Assembly (NCBI RefSeq): GCF_003402235.1
Contig: NZ_QEWO01000005.1
Coordinates: forward strand, 1 to 64,000
Direction of reading: 5' to 3'
DNA: 64,000 nt
DNA from: Parahaliea mediterranea
GTDB lineage: Bacteria > Pseudomonadota > Gammaproteobacteria > Pseudomonadales > Halieaceae
The stretch's first letter is position 1, and each line of letters opens with the position of its first letter. Shown here one piece after another: positions 8,981 to 18,660 of the stretch. The translations under genes were made by a program, and so were the position numbers. The notes under the pieces are model-generated. The model searched no databases and was not told where the DNA came from. It worked only from the letters and a program-made list of their open reading frames with translations.

Positions 8981-10309
8981 TTAACGATTGAAACGCAGTT
9001 GCACGTGGCGGCGGCGTTGGGCGATAGCCACTTGGCGCGCCGCAGCGGAATAGTCAGGTGTCTCTGGCGGCAGCGCCGCCCTGGCTTGGGAAAAGGATGT
9101 GAGAGTCAGCCCGGGCCACAGTGATGTCGGGACCTCGGGGCGGTCGGCGCCGTCGTAACGCAGCAGCAGGTAACCGTTTTCAAGGCCGGTGGTGTCTAGC
9201 CAGTTTTGAACGCCAGGGTCTTCGTGGGCGATGATATAGCGGTAGGCTCCATCGGCACTGCGGTAGCATTGCTCGGCGGTGAGGCTGGTCTGACGGTTGG
9301 CGTATTCCAGTGAGGAGGTCCAGACATCGGTCAACTGTACGCCCTGGTAGTTGCCACCGAGAGGCCACATGGTGAGTATCAACGCCTCGTCCTGACCCAG
9401 CTCGAAAGCACCGAGTGACATCCAGCGCCCCTCGACACCGCCCGCTGCCGTGGGATCGAACAGGGGCGACAGTGTATTGGGCTGTTGCTGAGCGAAGCGT
9501 TCCCGGCCAATCGTGGGCCACAGGGGGACCAGTTCCTCGAAATTGGCGGCGGCACGCTGGATACGGCGGACCATGTCCTGCGCGCCGACGCCGGGTTTCA
9601 AGCGACCCTCGTAACCGACCCGGTCGATATGTACGTCTCCGTGTGTATCCGGCCACTCGGCGTAGATCTGGCGGACCATCACGAAACTGCTGTCTGGCGG
9701 ATTGGCGAGCCAGTTGTGCGCCCGCGGCTCGCCCCCCAGCAGGACCTCAAAGCTGCCATCCGGCGCGACGTGGAGGGCCTCTTCGGGCAGGACGGCAACG
9801 ACTCGACCGCCCTGTGCCGTCCAGGGCGTGCCCGCGTAGATTTGGATCTCAAGCCGGCGTTCGCCCGCCTTGTGGCCCCAGATGCGGTATGGCGCGCCCC
9901 CGCGTAAAGGTGAAAAGAGATAGCGTTGGTCCGGGTTGTCGCCCCCCTCGCGAATGCGGAAGTCGACCTCGCGGAAGAAGGGGAAGTCCGCGTCCTGGAC
10001 GATGTCCTCCTCCAGGGTCCGGATCAGCATCTGGGCCCAGTAAGCCACCCCTGCGGCGCTGTCGCGATCGCCGCTGAAGGCCGGATCGGCCTTCAGGGTC
10101 CGCGCGGAGCGCTCTAGTGCCTGCACGAACCTGTCTAGCGCCTGCGCCAGTTGCGTCTCCGAGTTGGCCGTGCCTGCCTCTGGGGTGATAGCGCCACCTG
10201 CCGGAGCCGCCGGTGACGCAAACGCGGTTGCCATACCCAGCAGCAAAGCCGGCAGAACTCTCAGGGGGCGGTGGAGCGCCCCTGTTAGCTTGAGCACAGC
10301 CACGATCAA
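8981..10309 (-). CDS. Exported DUF1214-like protein
   Basis: 442-residue protein with a hydrophobic N-terminal segment (about 12-32) that looks like a signal peptide. The middle (about 125-235) has the pattern of DUF1214-type beta-rich domains: YLFSPLRGGAPYRIWG, SFEVLLGG, HNWLANPPDSSFVMVRQIYAEW and DVHIDRVG. A second half without a recognised domain follows. The reading frame begins at a TTG overlapping the stop of the upstream receptor gene; a GTG at 10303 is an alternative start. The position between a receptor and a sulfatase, with tight spacing on both sides, shows it belongs to their pathway. No catalytic role is known to me. Confidence 0.75.
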   Translation of the reverse strand: MIVAVLKLTGALHRPLRVLPALLLGMATAFASPAAPAGGAITPEAGTANSETQLAQALDRFVQALERSARTLKADPAFSGDRDSAAGVAYWAQMLIRTLEEDIVQDADFPFFREVDFRIREGGDNPDQRYLFSPLRGGAPYRIWGHKAGERRLEIQIYAGTPWTAQGGRVVAVLPEEALHVAPDGSFEVLLGGEPRAHNWLANPPDSSFVMVRQIYAEWPDTHGDVHIDRVGYEGRLKPGVGAQDMVRRIQRAAANFEELVPLWPTIGRERFAQQQPNTLSPLFDPTAAGGVEGRWMSLGAFELGQDEALILTMWPLGGNYQGVQLTDVWTSSLEYANRQTSLTAEQCYRSADGAYRYIIAHEDPGVQNWLDTTGLENGYLLLRYDGADRPEVPTSLWPGLTLTSFSQARAALPPETPDYSAAARQVAIAQRRRHVQLRFNR

Positions 10310-12480
10310 AACTCGTAGGTCAGGTCGATTCCATAGGTACGGGGCTCCCCCCAGGCCGTAGCGCCGCCAAACAGCGGACCATTGATGTAGGCATATTCCT
10401 CATCTGCGAGGTTTTTCCCCCACAGTGCCACGCGCAGGTTGCCGGCCGGCAGGCCGGGAATATCGGCGAGCGTCAGGCGGGCATCGGTCAGGCCATAGGC
10501 TTCGATGATGTAATCGCCGTTCACTGTGCTGCTGGTGATGAAGTGGTCATCCACCCAGGAATAGTTGAGGTAGGCGATCAGTGTGCCGATGGCCGTCTGC
10601 GCAATATCGTAGGTCACATTGGCGCGAAAGCTGTGTTGCGGGGCATTGATGAACTCGAAATCGTGGGTGACATCGCGACCGACCCCATCTTCGATGCTGT
10701 TGTAGCGCGCGTTCAGGTAACCGTAATTCACGCCCAGTGTGATATCGCTGGTCAGCGCCGCCGTCACGTCGAGTTCAAGCCCCTGGATCTCGGCCTCACC
10801 GGCGTTAAGGATGTCGGATTTGCTGGGGTCGTTGAGGTCGGTCTGGGTATTGATCTGGATATCATCGTAATCCGCCTGGAATACGGCGAGGTTGGTACGC
10901 ACCCTGTTGTTCCACCACTGGGCTTTCAAGCCTAGCTCATAGGACACCAGGACCTCCTCATCAAACCCGTCTTCGAAAAACCGGACGGTTGAGGCGCGCA
11001 TGTTGAAGCCACCGGTCTTATAACCCTCCGCGATTTTGGCGTACACACTGGTGTCGTCGCCCAGGTCGTAGGCCACGGTCAGGGTGGGACTCACGTTGCT
11101 GAAATCCTCGTCTCCGTGGCCGGCTTCCTCAGAGGGCGGCAGTACGGTGCCGGTCGCCAGCAGTTGGGTATTGCGAATCAGGTCAGCCTCTCGCTGGTCC
11201 TTCGACCAGCGGATACCCGCGGTGATATGCAGGCGCTGATCGAGTGACTGCGGGGTAAAGGTGGCCTGGCCGAAGGCGGCGGTCGCCTTGTTGTCGATGT
11301 CGGCTTTCGAGTACTGTGCAACACCAAACCCCGGCAGGTTGTTGAAGGTCTCGCCCTCGCCGTCCTCGGTGAAGTAGTACGCGCCCAGGGTGTAGGACAA
11401 GCGGTTGCCCAGGGCCTCGCCGAGCAGGTGGAATTCCTGGCTAAATTGGTCCTGGTCGACAGTGGCATCAACGTTGAAGGGAGTATTGGGCCTGCCGGTC
11501 CCGGACAGGTAATCCTGGAAAACCTCGCTGTCGAGATCCCGGTAGCTGGTGATCGACCGCAGTGTCAGGGTATCCGCCAGGGCCCAGCTGACGGTGACCT
11601 GGTGACCTGAGGTAGTGGCGTCGTTGTTTTTGATGAACTGAACCCCGGCTTGGCTCTGGTCCGGCCGATCCGAGGGGACCCCGAGCGTGGTTGGCGCCAG
11701 GAAATCCGGTGAGTCCTCGATGTGCGAGCGGTCGTAGCTGTAGCGGACATCTACCGCTGAACTCGCGCGCCACAGCACGTCGAGGCGTTGGGCACTGCGG
11801 TCCTCATCACCGTAGTTGTCGGCTCCCAGGCCAAGGTTTTCGACAAAACCGTCCTGTTGGCTGTGCAGATAATAGCCACGTACCGACAGGTTGTCGGTGA
11901 CGGGGACATTCACCATGGTTCTGGAACGAAACTGGTCGCGCTTGCCGACGGTGAATTGCTGGCTGAATCCCCATTCCTCGAGTTCCGGTGTCACCGTAAT
12001 GAAATTGACGGCGCCGCCGGTGGCGTTGCGGCCGTAAAGAATCCCCTGCGGGCCACGCAATACCTCGATGCGTTCGATATCCGCCACTTCCATTCCCATG
12101 CCCTGGTTACGGCCGACGTAACCGCCATCAATATAAACGGCCACGCTGGGGTCCTGGGTGATCTGGTCGTCGAAGTTACCGACGCCGCGGATAAATATCC
12201 GCGGAGTGGTGGCGCTGTTGGGGTGCGGTGTGGTGAGAAAGTTGGGGATATTGATGCCAATGTCGTCGATATCACCGATAGAGAGGTTCTCCAGCTCGTC
12301 CGTGCCCAGCACCGCCAGAGAGATGGGGGTGTCCTGCAGGCTCTCGGTGCGTTTCTGGGCGGTAACGACGACCTCTTCGAGGGATTGGGCCAGCGTCCCG
12401 TGGCTGGCCAGTGCGCTCAATGATAATACGGCCAGTGGCAGCCGTTTGCGGGAGTTTGATCCGGCTTTAATGGTAGTCAT
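10306..12480 (-). CDS. TonB-dependent receptor, first gene of the sulfatase operon
   Basis: Outer-membrane receptor of about 724 residues. The ATG at 12480 is chosen because AAGGATACCT stands immediately before it; it gives a clean signal peptide ending at SHGTLAQ, followed by the TonB box EEVVVTAQKR. The plug carries RIFIRGVGNF and RGPQGILYGRNATGGAVNFI, and the barrel ends in YGIDLTYEF. There is no STN domain, so it is not a FecR-type transducer. It heads the receptor / DUF1214-like / sulfatase operon, with a 4-bp overlap to the next gene, and is divergent from an AraC-type regulator. Substrate is unknown; a sulfated organic compound is a reasonable guess from the operon. Confidence 0.93.
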   Translation of the reverse strand: MTTIKAGSNSRKRLPLAVLSLSALASHGTLAQSLEEVVVTAQKRTESLQDTPISLAVLGTDELENLSIGDIDDIGINIPNFLTTPHPNSATTPRIFIRGVGNFDDQITQDPSVAVYIDGGYVGRNQGMGMEVADIERIEVLRGPQGILYGRNATGGAVNFITVTPELEEWGFSQQFTVGKRDQFRSRTMVNVPVTDNLSVRGYYLHSQQDGFVENLGLGADNYGDEDRSAQRLDVLWRASSAVDVRYSYDRSHIEDSPDFLAPTTLGVPSDRPDQSQAGVQFIKNNDATTSGHQVTVSWALADTLTLRSITSYRDLDSEVFQDYLSGTGRPNTPFNVDATVDQDQFSQEFHLLGEALGNRLSYTLGAYYFTEDGEGETFNNLPGFGVAQYSKADIDNKATAAFGQATFTPQSLDQRLHITAGIRWSKDQREADLIRNTQLLATGTVLPPSEEAGHGDEDFSNVSPTLTVAYDLGDDTSVYAKIAEGYKTGGFNMRASTVRFFEDGFDEEVLVSYELGLKAQWWNNRVRTNLAVFQADYDDIQINTQTDLNDPSKSDILNAGEAEIQGLELDVTAALTSDITLGVNYGYLNARYNSIEDGVGRDVTHDFEFINAPQHSFRANVTYDIAQTAIGTLIAYLNYSWVDDHFITSSTVNGDYIIEAYGLTDARLTLADIPGLPAGNLRVALWGKNLADEEYAYINGPLFGGATAWGEPRTYGIDLTYEF

Positions 12481-12712
12481 AGGTATCCTTATTGTAATGT
12501 TGGTGTTCACTTCGTCATGCCCGGGCGCGGGTCGATTTGTACCGTCGGCAGATAACAACAGCTAGAGGCCAATCATCCGCTGTATGTGGGTTGTCAGCCT
12601 CCGGGCGCATCGGCGATGATTCCCAGCCGATCGGGAGGGTGTCAAAACAGCCGCTCCAGCCCATGTTGGTTGGCTGGCGGCACAAAAAAGGTATAGATAG
12701 CCTGCTAAGTTT

Positions 12713-13960
12713 ATGAGTTTTCTGCATGAGGCATTATTGGTGGCCGCTGCCCAGGGTTTCCTGCTCTGCGCGGTGTTGCTGAGCGTGCCATCCGGCAATC
12801 GGCAAGCGAACCAGCTGCTGGTGGCCTATGTCGGGCTGGAATCCCTGCACCTGCTCTTTCTCTACCTGAGCCACCCGGTGGAGCAGGTTGTCCCATCGTT
12901 GCCGTTACGGATTTTGTTTGGGTTTCGTTATCTCGATGGCCCGGTGCTCTACTTGTACGTCAAGGCGCTCACCAACCCTGAATTTCGTCTCACCCGTCAC
13001 GAACTCAAGCATTTTGCCGTGGTCGCACTGTGGTTTGTCTGGTTTGCCTACCTCTCGACGCTGCCTGACTGGTGGCAGATGACGACACAGGAATTGCAGC
13101 ACAAGCCGAGCACGATCATCAGCGCAAGCTCCCAGAGTATTATCCTGGTGTTCTACAGCAGCCTGGCCCTGCGCCAGGTTCACCGACACAGGGCCCGCAT
13201 TCAACAGGCCCTGTCAGCGGTGGACCGGTTTGATCTGCGCTGGCTGGAGTGGCTGCTGGTAGGCATGATCGGTGTCTGCGCGATCCACTTCAGCGTGGAT
13301 CTGCTGCGACTGCAGGGTGTACTCGGCAGCGAGGCTAAGGCGGTGACCAACCTCGTGGTGACCGCGCTGCTTATCTACATGATCTCGATCGGTGGTCTGC
13401 GTCAGCCGCAGATATTCACCGACGCGGTTCGCGAGGCGCTCGCAGCACTTAACAGTGCTCGGGAGTCCAGCCCGCAGGAGGTGATGGCGGAAGCAGAAGG
13501 CAGCGGGGAAGGTATGGCGGAAAAATATCGTAAATCGGGCCTGGACGAGAGCCGGCGCAGGGATATCTGGGAGCGTCTGCAGCACTTGCTGGTCGCCGAG
13601 CACGCCTATCTGGACAATCAGCTGGACCTGCCCAGCCTCGCGAGCCAGCTAGCCGTCCGGCCACAAGAAGTGAGTGAGGTCATCAATATCGAATACGGCG
13701 GCAGCTTTTACGATCTCATCAACCAGCACAGGGTCGAGGCAGCGAAAGTCCTGTTACGGGAGACTCAGCAGCGGCCTCGAAAAATGCTCGATGTCGCGCT
13801 GTCGGTTGGCTTCAGCAGTCAGTCTACCTTCTACAGCCGGTTTAAAAAGCTGACGGGCATGACGCCGGCGAATTACCGGGATATTGAAGCGCCCGAAGGA
13901 CCTCTTGAGGTGACGAAGGGATTGGCTCCCGTGCCACCGCAGAGCGCGCCAAGAACCTGA
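12713..13960 (+). CDS. Membrane-anchored AraC-family transcriptional regulator
   Basis: 415 residues. The first 235 residues contain about six or seven hydrophobic segments (for example QGFLLCAVLLSV, FAVVALWFVWFAYL, TNLVVTALLIYMISIGG), so the sensor part is embedded in the inner membrane. The C-terminal 110 residues are an AraC-type double helix-turn-helix (LDLPSLASQLAVRPQEVSEV and ALSVGFSSQSTFYSRFKKLT-GMTPANYR). It is divergent from the receptor/DUF1214/sulfatase operon across a 232 bp gap and is the obvious candidate regulator of it, responding to a compound seen at the membrane. Target and ligand are inferred from position only. Confidence 0.9.
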   Translation: MSFLHEALLVAAAQGFLLCAVLLSVPSGNRQANQLLVAYVGLESLHLLFLYLSHPVEQVVPSLPLRILFGFRYLDGPVLYLYVKALTNPEFRLTRHELKHFAVVALWFVWFAYLSTLPDWWQMTTQELQHKPSTIISASSQSIILVFYSSLALRQVHRHRARIQQALSAVDRFDLRWLEWLLVGMIGVCAIHFSVDLLRLQGVLGSEAKAVTNLVVTALLIYMISIGGLRQPQIFTDAVREALAALNSARESSPQEVMAEAEGSGEGMAEKYRKSGLDESRRRDIWERLQHLLVAEHAYLDNQLDLPSLASQLAVRPQEVSEVINIEYGGSFYDLINQHRVEAAKVLLRETQQRPRKMLDVALSVGFSSQSTFYSRFKKLTGMTPANYRDIEAPEGPLEVTKGLAPVPPQSAPRT

Positions 13961-14159
13961 CCAGCAACACCGGCCTCGGGGGCGGCAAGCCTAAACATGA
14001 GCCAAGCTGCAGGCTCTCGGATATCAGCATATGCGCTAACTGATAAAGATCAAGATGCACTGGCCCAGGATCTAGCGACCGAATACCTCAACGTATCGGC
14101 CAATACGGCCAGAATCTAGAAAAATGACCGGCCCTCTGTTTTCAGTCATATGTCTATAA

Positions 14160-15089
14160 CTAAATTAAATACAAAGACTTCAATTTCTCCAAGCTATCAG
14201 AATCTACATCTAGCTCTAATTCCAAATATGCCAAAACCGAACTATACCTTTCTTCAATCTCGCGCAGAGTATAGTATAGATATGGAATACCCTCTTCATT
14301 AATCAACGGCTTCGGCTTGGTAGATTCCTTATTGCTGTAACGTAGAAGTATTTCGGCAAAAGGGTTGTCCTCCGCCTTTTCAGCCAAGTTAATACTTCCA
14401 TTCTCTACAGCTGGTTGGCGGTATTCAGTGGAAAGTACGTAATCCTGCACTACTTGCGAACGCGGAACCCCTAGAGATATAAGCATGAGGGCAGCGGCTA
14501 CACCTGTGCGATCTTGCCCAGCAGAGCAGTTGACAACTAAAGGCGTATTACCTGCAATTGCCTGAGAAAAATATGCCTTAAGCTGGGGTTTAAGATTATC
14601 AGGAATTTTTCGATAGAGCCGCTCCATTGTTGAGTCACGAGTATTTGATTCCTCAGAAACTTGCGGGATCATTTCAGTAAAATGATAGTCTATTGAGATA
14701 TAATTAATTCCAGAATTTCTCGCCCACAGATTTGGGAAAAGATTCCGCTCCTCAATACTTCTCAGATCAACAATGGTATCAAAATCAAAATCCGACAAAT
14801 ACTTTTGGTCTTCTTCAGTTAGATTGGTCATAACTCCTGACCGGAAAAGAAGACCTTTTCGGACAGTTCTTCCATCAGATGTCACATAGCCGCCAAGATC
14901 GCGGAAATTCGACCCCCCCTCTAGGAGAAGTACTTTTTTGTAGGTATCAAGAACACGATTTTCTTTCTGATCAATTTCAGCAGAAAATAATTCAGCATTG
15001 GCCGTAGACGAAAACAAAGCTGAGACAACAAGCACGAAGCTAAATACTTTCACGCAATCCACCTTATACTTATCAAAGTTTTTATACAT
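14160..15089 (-). CDS. Exported tyrosine-phosphatase-family protein
   Basis: Protein of about 300 residues of the bacterial Tyr/Ser phosphatase (Y_phosphatase3) family: GGSNFRDLGGY near the start, FRSG, IVDLRS, and the P-loop CSAGQDRTG with the Cx5R geometry. A signal peptide (FSFVLVVSALFSSTANA) places it in the periplasm. The ATG at 15089 lacks a clear ribosome-binding site. A GTG at 15053 is preceded by AAGGTGG and gives a compact signal peptide, so it may be the true start. It lies 28 bp after the TonB-dependent receptor gene and shares its AT-rich composition, so both probably arrived together. Removing phosphate from an imported ester, rather than signalling, would fit this context (inference). 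Confidence 0.85.
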   Translation of the reverse strand: MYKNFDKYKVDCVKVFSFVLVVSALFSSTANAELFSAEIDQKENRVLDTYKKVLLLEGGSNFRDLGGYVTSDGRTVRKGLLFRSGVMTNLTEEDQKYLSDFDFDTIVDLRSIEERNLFPNLWARNSGINYISIDYHFTEMIPQVSEESNTRDSTMERLYRKIPDNLKPQLKAYFSQAIAGNTPLVVNCSAGQDRTGVAAALMLISLGVPRSQVVQDYVLSTEYRQPAVENGSINLAEKAEDNPFAEILLRYSNKESTKPKPLINEEGIPYLYYTLREIEERYSSVLAYLELELDVDSDSLEKLKSLYLI

Positions 15090-15117
15090 TCTGTAAAAAT
15101 ATAAACAACAGAAATTT

Positions 15118-17682
15118 TTAATAGTTTACTCTAAACCCTAAAAGGTATCGACGACCGTATTCCTCTGATTGATTGATAGTGTCGTTGCCGCTATAACGAC
15201 GATCAGTTTCATCAGTCAGGTTATTGAAATTTGCATAGACCGACATGGAAATACGATCCCAATTAATGGGCAAGTCATACACAATAGACAGGTCAACGCG
15301 CTCTTGCTCGCCCCAGTAATCGCTGGGGTCTTGAACAGGAGACACCCAGTCATCACGATACTGATAATTTAAGCGTATCGAGAAATCGTATTTTTCGTAA
15401 AATAGGGAGGCGTTATAGATTGTATCTGAGGTTCCTGGAAGACTGAGTACACGCCCGTCCAAGGTCTCGAATTCTGAGTCCAGAAAAGTTAGATTGGCAC
15501 TAATACCCAGCCCATCAAAAGGGCTGGGAAGAACTTCTTCTGCCAAAGCAATAGCATTGAATTCTATTCCTTTCATCATGCCATTATTGCCGTTTACTGC
15601 ACCGAAGTACTCCCACGTTTGCCCAGCTGCTGGCGGCCAATACAGGCCGGCGTCAATAGTTGACACGTCTGTATATATGACATTGTCGATCTCTCTGTAA
15701 AAGGCCCCAGCAGATAATAGGCTGGCAGGGGCAAAATACCATTCAAGTGATGTGTCAAAACCGATGGCTTCCTCCGCTTGCAGGCGGGGATTTCCACCTG
15801 TCACTTCTTCATCGACAAGATTCACACTTACCGCTGCTCGCCATTCATTATAGTTAGGACGGTTGACGCCTGTAGATGCGGAGATTCGCCACTTCAAATC
15901 TTCTGCAAGATCAATGTTGACGTGAGCACTGGGAAGGTAGTTAATAAATCGTTCCTGCGCGGAAACTGGAAGGTCGTTGACATTCCCTTCAGAACTATAT
16001 TCTGTTTCCTCAATTCGAAGTCCTGCCACAATACTTCCCCAACTGAACTCTGAACGTATCATGGCGTAGGCAGAAAGAATTTCTTCTTCTATAAAGATCT
16101 TGTTTTCTGGGGCAATTTGGCCGCTAATAGAGAGGTCGCCTTGGGAAGACCAATCTTTGACCAAACTACTATTATCATAGTATGTCCCACCAATGGTGTT
16201 TGTTTTGTTGGCATCCCATGGTTTTCCAGTATTGTAGCTATCGATATTGATGCCAGAAGGCATCGACGTGTATATCGGCTGTCCGACATATCCGTCAGCA
16301 TCGCGGTCATCCCACTTTACTCCTAGGGACAATGTGGATGAATATCCAAAGATTGACAGATCTCGGCTGGCATCTATTTTGAGCTGAGTTGCGTCAATGT
16401 TTAAACGCTCCACATAATGTATGCCAATATCCCTGGCATACTGAACTTGGGAAAGGTCGCCAGCTAAGTATACTTTCGGATCGTCTATTTCATTCAGATT
16501 GTAGTCAGCTAAGGTTACACCGCCTACGCTAAAAGGGATTGGTATATCCGAAAGGGAGATAGTTTCCGTAGCGGTGAGCCGCCCCTCTACAATCCAGTTC
16601 CCAGCTAAGACGTCGGCGCCCAGAGTAGAGGTCTCAGTCGAATTTTCGTATATACCGTCTTGCAACCTCCGTGAAACTAACATGCTAACATCCTCCACAT
16701 TGGCACCTACGGCAGGGCTCAGCGGTGAGAATATAAACTGATTACGCCTCTCGCGATCTTGAAATTCACTATACAAATTTGATAGAAATACTCGCTGAAG
16801 AGCGTTATTCCCACGGTACTCGATGCGACCACCGTAGCTTTTGTCTTCGCGTCGAATCTTATAGCTGGTAAAGTCCAGCTCCTGTACCGTTAGCTCACCT
16901 TTCACAGTTCGGTCTAATTCATAGCCTCTACCATCGGTAATTTGGTTTCGACTATTTTCTGACGCAAATATCATTCCGCCAAAATTTTCGTTCGACCACG
17001 AACCTCGGAAGGCCATCTTATCTATATCACCGTTACCAAGATTCTGCTTTCCAGCTCCAATATCTGCAGAAAAAGATAGTCCATCTTTTGCAAATGGACT
17101 GAACGTATGGATATTAATAAATCCAGCTACTGATTCACCCGGCATGCTAGGCAAAATTGCTTTGTTGGCCTCAATACGTTGAGTAATAACCGAAGGGAAG
17201 CTATCAAAGCGAGGTATACGACCATTCTCGGCACCTGGCACATCAATCCCATCAAAAGCAATTGTGGTATATCGGAATGGCGCACCGCGTAGGTTGATGT
17301 AGCGTGCTTGCCCTTGGTCCCGCTCTATAGCAATACCCGGAAGACGGCCAAGTGAATCAGCCAGATTTTGATCTGGAAACTGTCCGATAGTATCCGCCGA
17401 GACAATTTCCACTGAATTGTCTGACAATCGTTTGGCGTCAATAGAAGCCTGCTGGCTATCTCTAATAGGGGTAGCTAATACCAACACTTCTTCTAGCACG
17501 GTTTTTTCCTGTGCTAGTGCATTTATTGGCATCGTAAAAGTACAGGCCAAGACCAGTCGAAGCGATGTCGATCTATAAATTCTGGCTAGACTTGTCGGTC
17601 CATCTGAAGCTCCGTGAATTGCATTACGGATTTCTGTGCTGAATATATTTCTATTAAACATAAGCATTATTAGACCACTCAT
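15118..17682 (-). CDS. TonB-dependent receptor (Caulobacter-type)
   Basis: Receptor of about 850 residues. The plug has the marks of the class widespread in Caulobacter and marine proteobacteria: IVSADTIGQFPDQNLADSLG, LPGIAIERDQGQARYINLRG and the SMPGESVAGFINI stretch. The barrel ends in RRYLLGFRVNY. The export signal is preceded by an unusually long N-terminal region (cleavage probably after INALAQ). The ATG at 17667 may be the real start, because AGTGG lies upstream of it. Base composition is clearly more AT-rich than in the core genes to the right, suggesting transfer. The next gene encodes an exported phosphatase, so an organophosphate ligand is possible. Confidence 0.92.
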   Translation of the reverse strand: MSGLIMLMFNRNIFSTEIRNAIHGASDGPTSLARIYRSTSLRLVLACTFTMPINALAQEKTVLEEVLVLATPIRDSQQASIDAKRLSDNSVEIVSADTIGQFPDQNLADSLGRLPGIAIERDQGQARYINLRGAPFRYTTIAFDGIDVPGAENGRIPRFDSFPSVITQRIEANKAILPSMPGESVAGFINIHTFSPFAKDGLSFSADIGAGKQNLGNGDIDKMAFRGSWSNENFGGMIFASENSRNQITDGRGYELDRTVKGELTVQELDFTSYKIRREDKSYGGRIEYRGNNALQRVFLSNLYSEFQDRERRNQFIFSPLSPAVGANVEDVSMLVSRRLQDGIYENSTETSTLGADVLAGNWIVEGRLTATETISLSDIPIPFSVGGVTLADYNLNEIDDPKVYLAGDLSQVQYARDIGIHYVERLNIDATQLKIDASRDLSIFGYSSTLSLGVKWDDRDADGYVGQPIYTSMPSGINIDSYNTGKPWDANKTNTIGGTYYDNSSLVKDWSSQGDLSISGQIAPENKIFIEEEILSAYAMIRSEFSWGSIVAGLRIEETEYSSEGNVNDLPVSAQERFINYLPSAHVNIDLAEDLKWRISASTGVNRPNYNEWRAAVSVNLVDEEVTGGNPRLQAEEAIGFDTSLEWYFAPASLLSAGAFYREIDNVIYTDVSTIDAGLYWPPAAGQTWEYFGAVNGNNGMMKGIEFNAIALAEEVLPSPFDGLGISANLTFLDSEFETLDGRVLSLPGTSDTIYNASLFYEKYDFSIRLNYQYRDDWVSPVQDPSDYWGEQERVDLSIVYDLPINWDRISMSVYANFNNLTDETDRRYSGNDTINQSEEYGRRYLLGFRVNY

Positions 17683-17860
17683 TATTATTGATAATAGATG
17701 TTTTCTTTTTATTGGTACTCAGTTTTCAAATATTAATTCTTACCCAAACGGAACCCTGTAGGATATTGCTAATTTTATTTTTTAGCTGAGCTTGTTCAGG
17801 CTTGAGACCTGTTATTCCATGACCAAAATGGACACATATCTGCGCCTCACCTGGCTCGGT

Positions 17861-17910
17861 CTTATCACTCGATAAGATTGATCGTAGGCAATGACTTATC
17901 AAATGACAAG
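17861..17910. promoter_or_regulatory. Two tandem operator-like palindromes upstream of tetR
   Basis: CTTATC-N4-GATAAG at 17861-17876 is a perfect inverted repeat. A second copy, CTTATC-N4-GACAAG with one mismatch, lies at 17895-17910. The copies start 34 bp apart, about three helical turns. The second overlaps the -35 element of the tetR promoter. They lie in the gap between the divergent receptor gene and tetR, so autoregulation and possibly control of the receptor operon are expected. Confidence 0.6.
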
Positions 17911-17930
17911 TTTTATTTGTCTGGTATAAT
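17903..17930 (+). promoter_or_regulatory. Sigma-70 promoter of the tetR gene
   Basis: ATGACA (17903-17908) and a perfect TATAAT (17925-17930) with a 16 bp spacer, 40 bp before the tetR ATG. The -35 element lies inside the second operator-like palindrome. Confidence 0.6.
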
Positions 17931-17969
17931 TTTGGTTTGGCGATTTGTGGATGAATTTTTAAACCAAGA

Positions 17970-18593
17970 ATGAGTAGAGCAAAGGGTAATGCCCGAGAGG
18001 ACATACTGGATACAGCTGAGCGCCTATTTGCCGCCAGGGGAACCCAGAACGTTTCATTGCGAGAAATTAATGCAGAGGCAGGTTACAGTGCGGCAGCGCT
18101 GCATTACCACTTCCGCAGCAGGGAAGCACTACTTGAAACGTTATTGGAAGTTCGGCGTCAGCCAATTATGGAGTTGCGATCGACTCTGTTGCAGCCGCTT
18201 CAAGATCAGGAGCAGCCATCACTTGAGTCCCTAGTCAATGCACTGGTGATGCCATTAGCCAAAGCAATCATCTCCGACCCAACACCAGGCCTGATTACGG
18301 TAAAGTTTTTCTACAGAGCGTACATAGAACTTAATCATTTGGGGCATATCCGAAAGATCACGGAGCATAGCTTCAAGAAATTCGAACCCCTGCTAGCCAA
18401 GGCACTGCCGGAAGCTCAGGAGGAAGTACTTCGATTTCGTTGGCTGCTTGCCACTGAATTAACCTTCCAGGGTTTGGCAAACATGGACACAATTTTGTCA
18501 ATCAATGGTCAGCCAGACACACGGAAGAAGCGTGAGCAGTATGTGCATGACCTCACATCATTCATTGTTGGTGGTCTAAAGCATTCAGGTTAG
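17970..18593 (+). CDS. TetR-family transcriptional regulator
   Basis: 207-residue TetR repressor. The N-terminal DNA-binding domain (about 8-55) reads REDILDTAERLFAARG, then VSLREINAEAGYSAAALHYH-F, the standard TetR helix-turn-helix. The remaining all-alpha part is the ligand-binding domain and has no recognisable ligand signature. It is divergent from the receptor/phosphatase operon and convergent with the SDR gene. The upstream gap carries the paired CTTATC palindromes, and a partial CTTATC occurs again at 18645 downstream of the SDR gene. Confidence 0.92.
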   Translation: MSRAKGNAREDILDTAERLFAARGTQNVSLREINAEAGYSAAALHYHFRSREALLETLLEVRRQPIMELRSTLLQPLQDQEQPSLESLVNALVMPLAKAIISDPTPGLITVKFFYRAYIELNHLGHIRKITEHSFKKFEPLLAKALPEAQEEVLRFRWLLATELTFQGLANMDTILSINGQPDTRKKREQYVHDLTSFIVGGLKHSG

Positions 18594-18660
18594 GTTCACG
18601 GATAGCACTATGATTTTTACCTCGGCATTCACCTTGTGAATGGGTCTTATCAAATACTAG

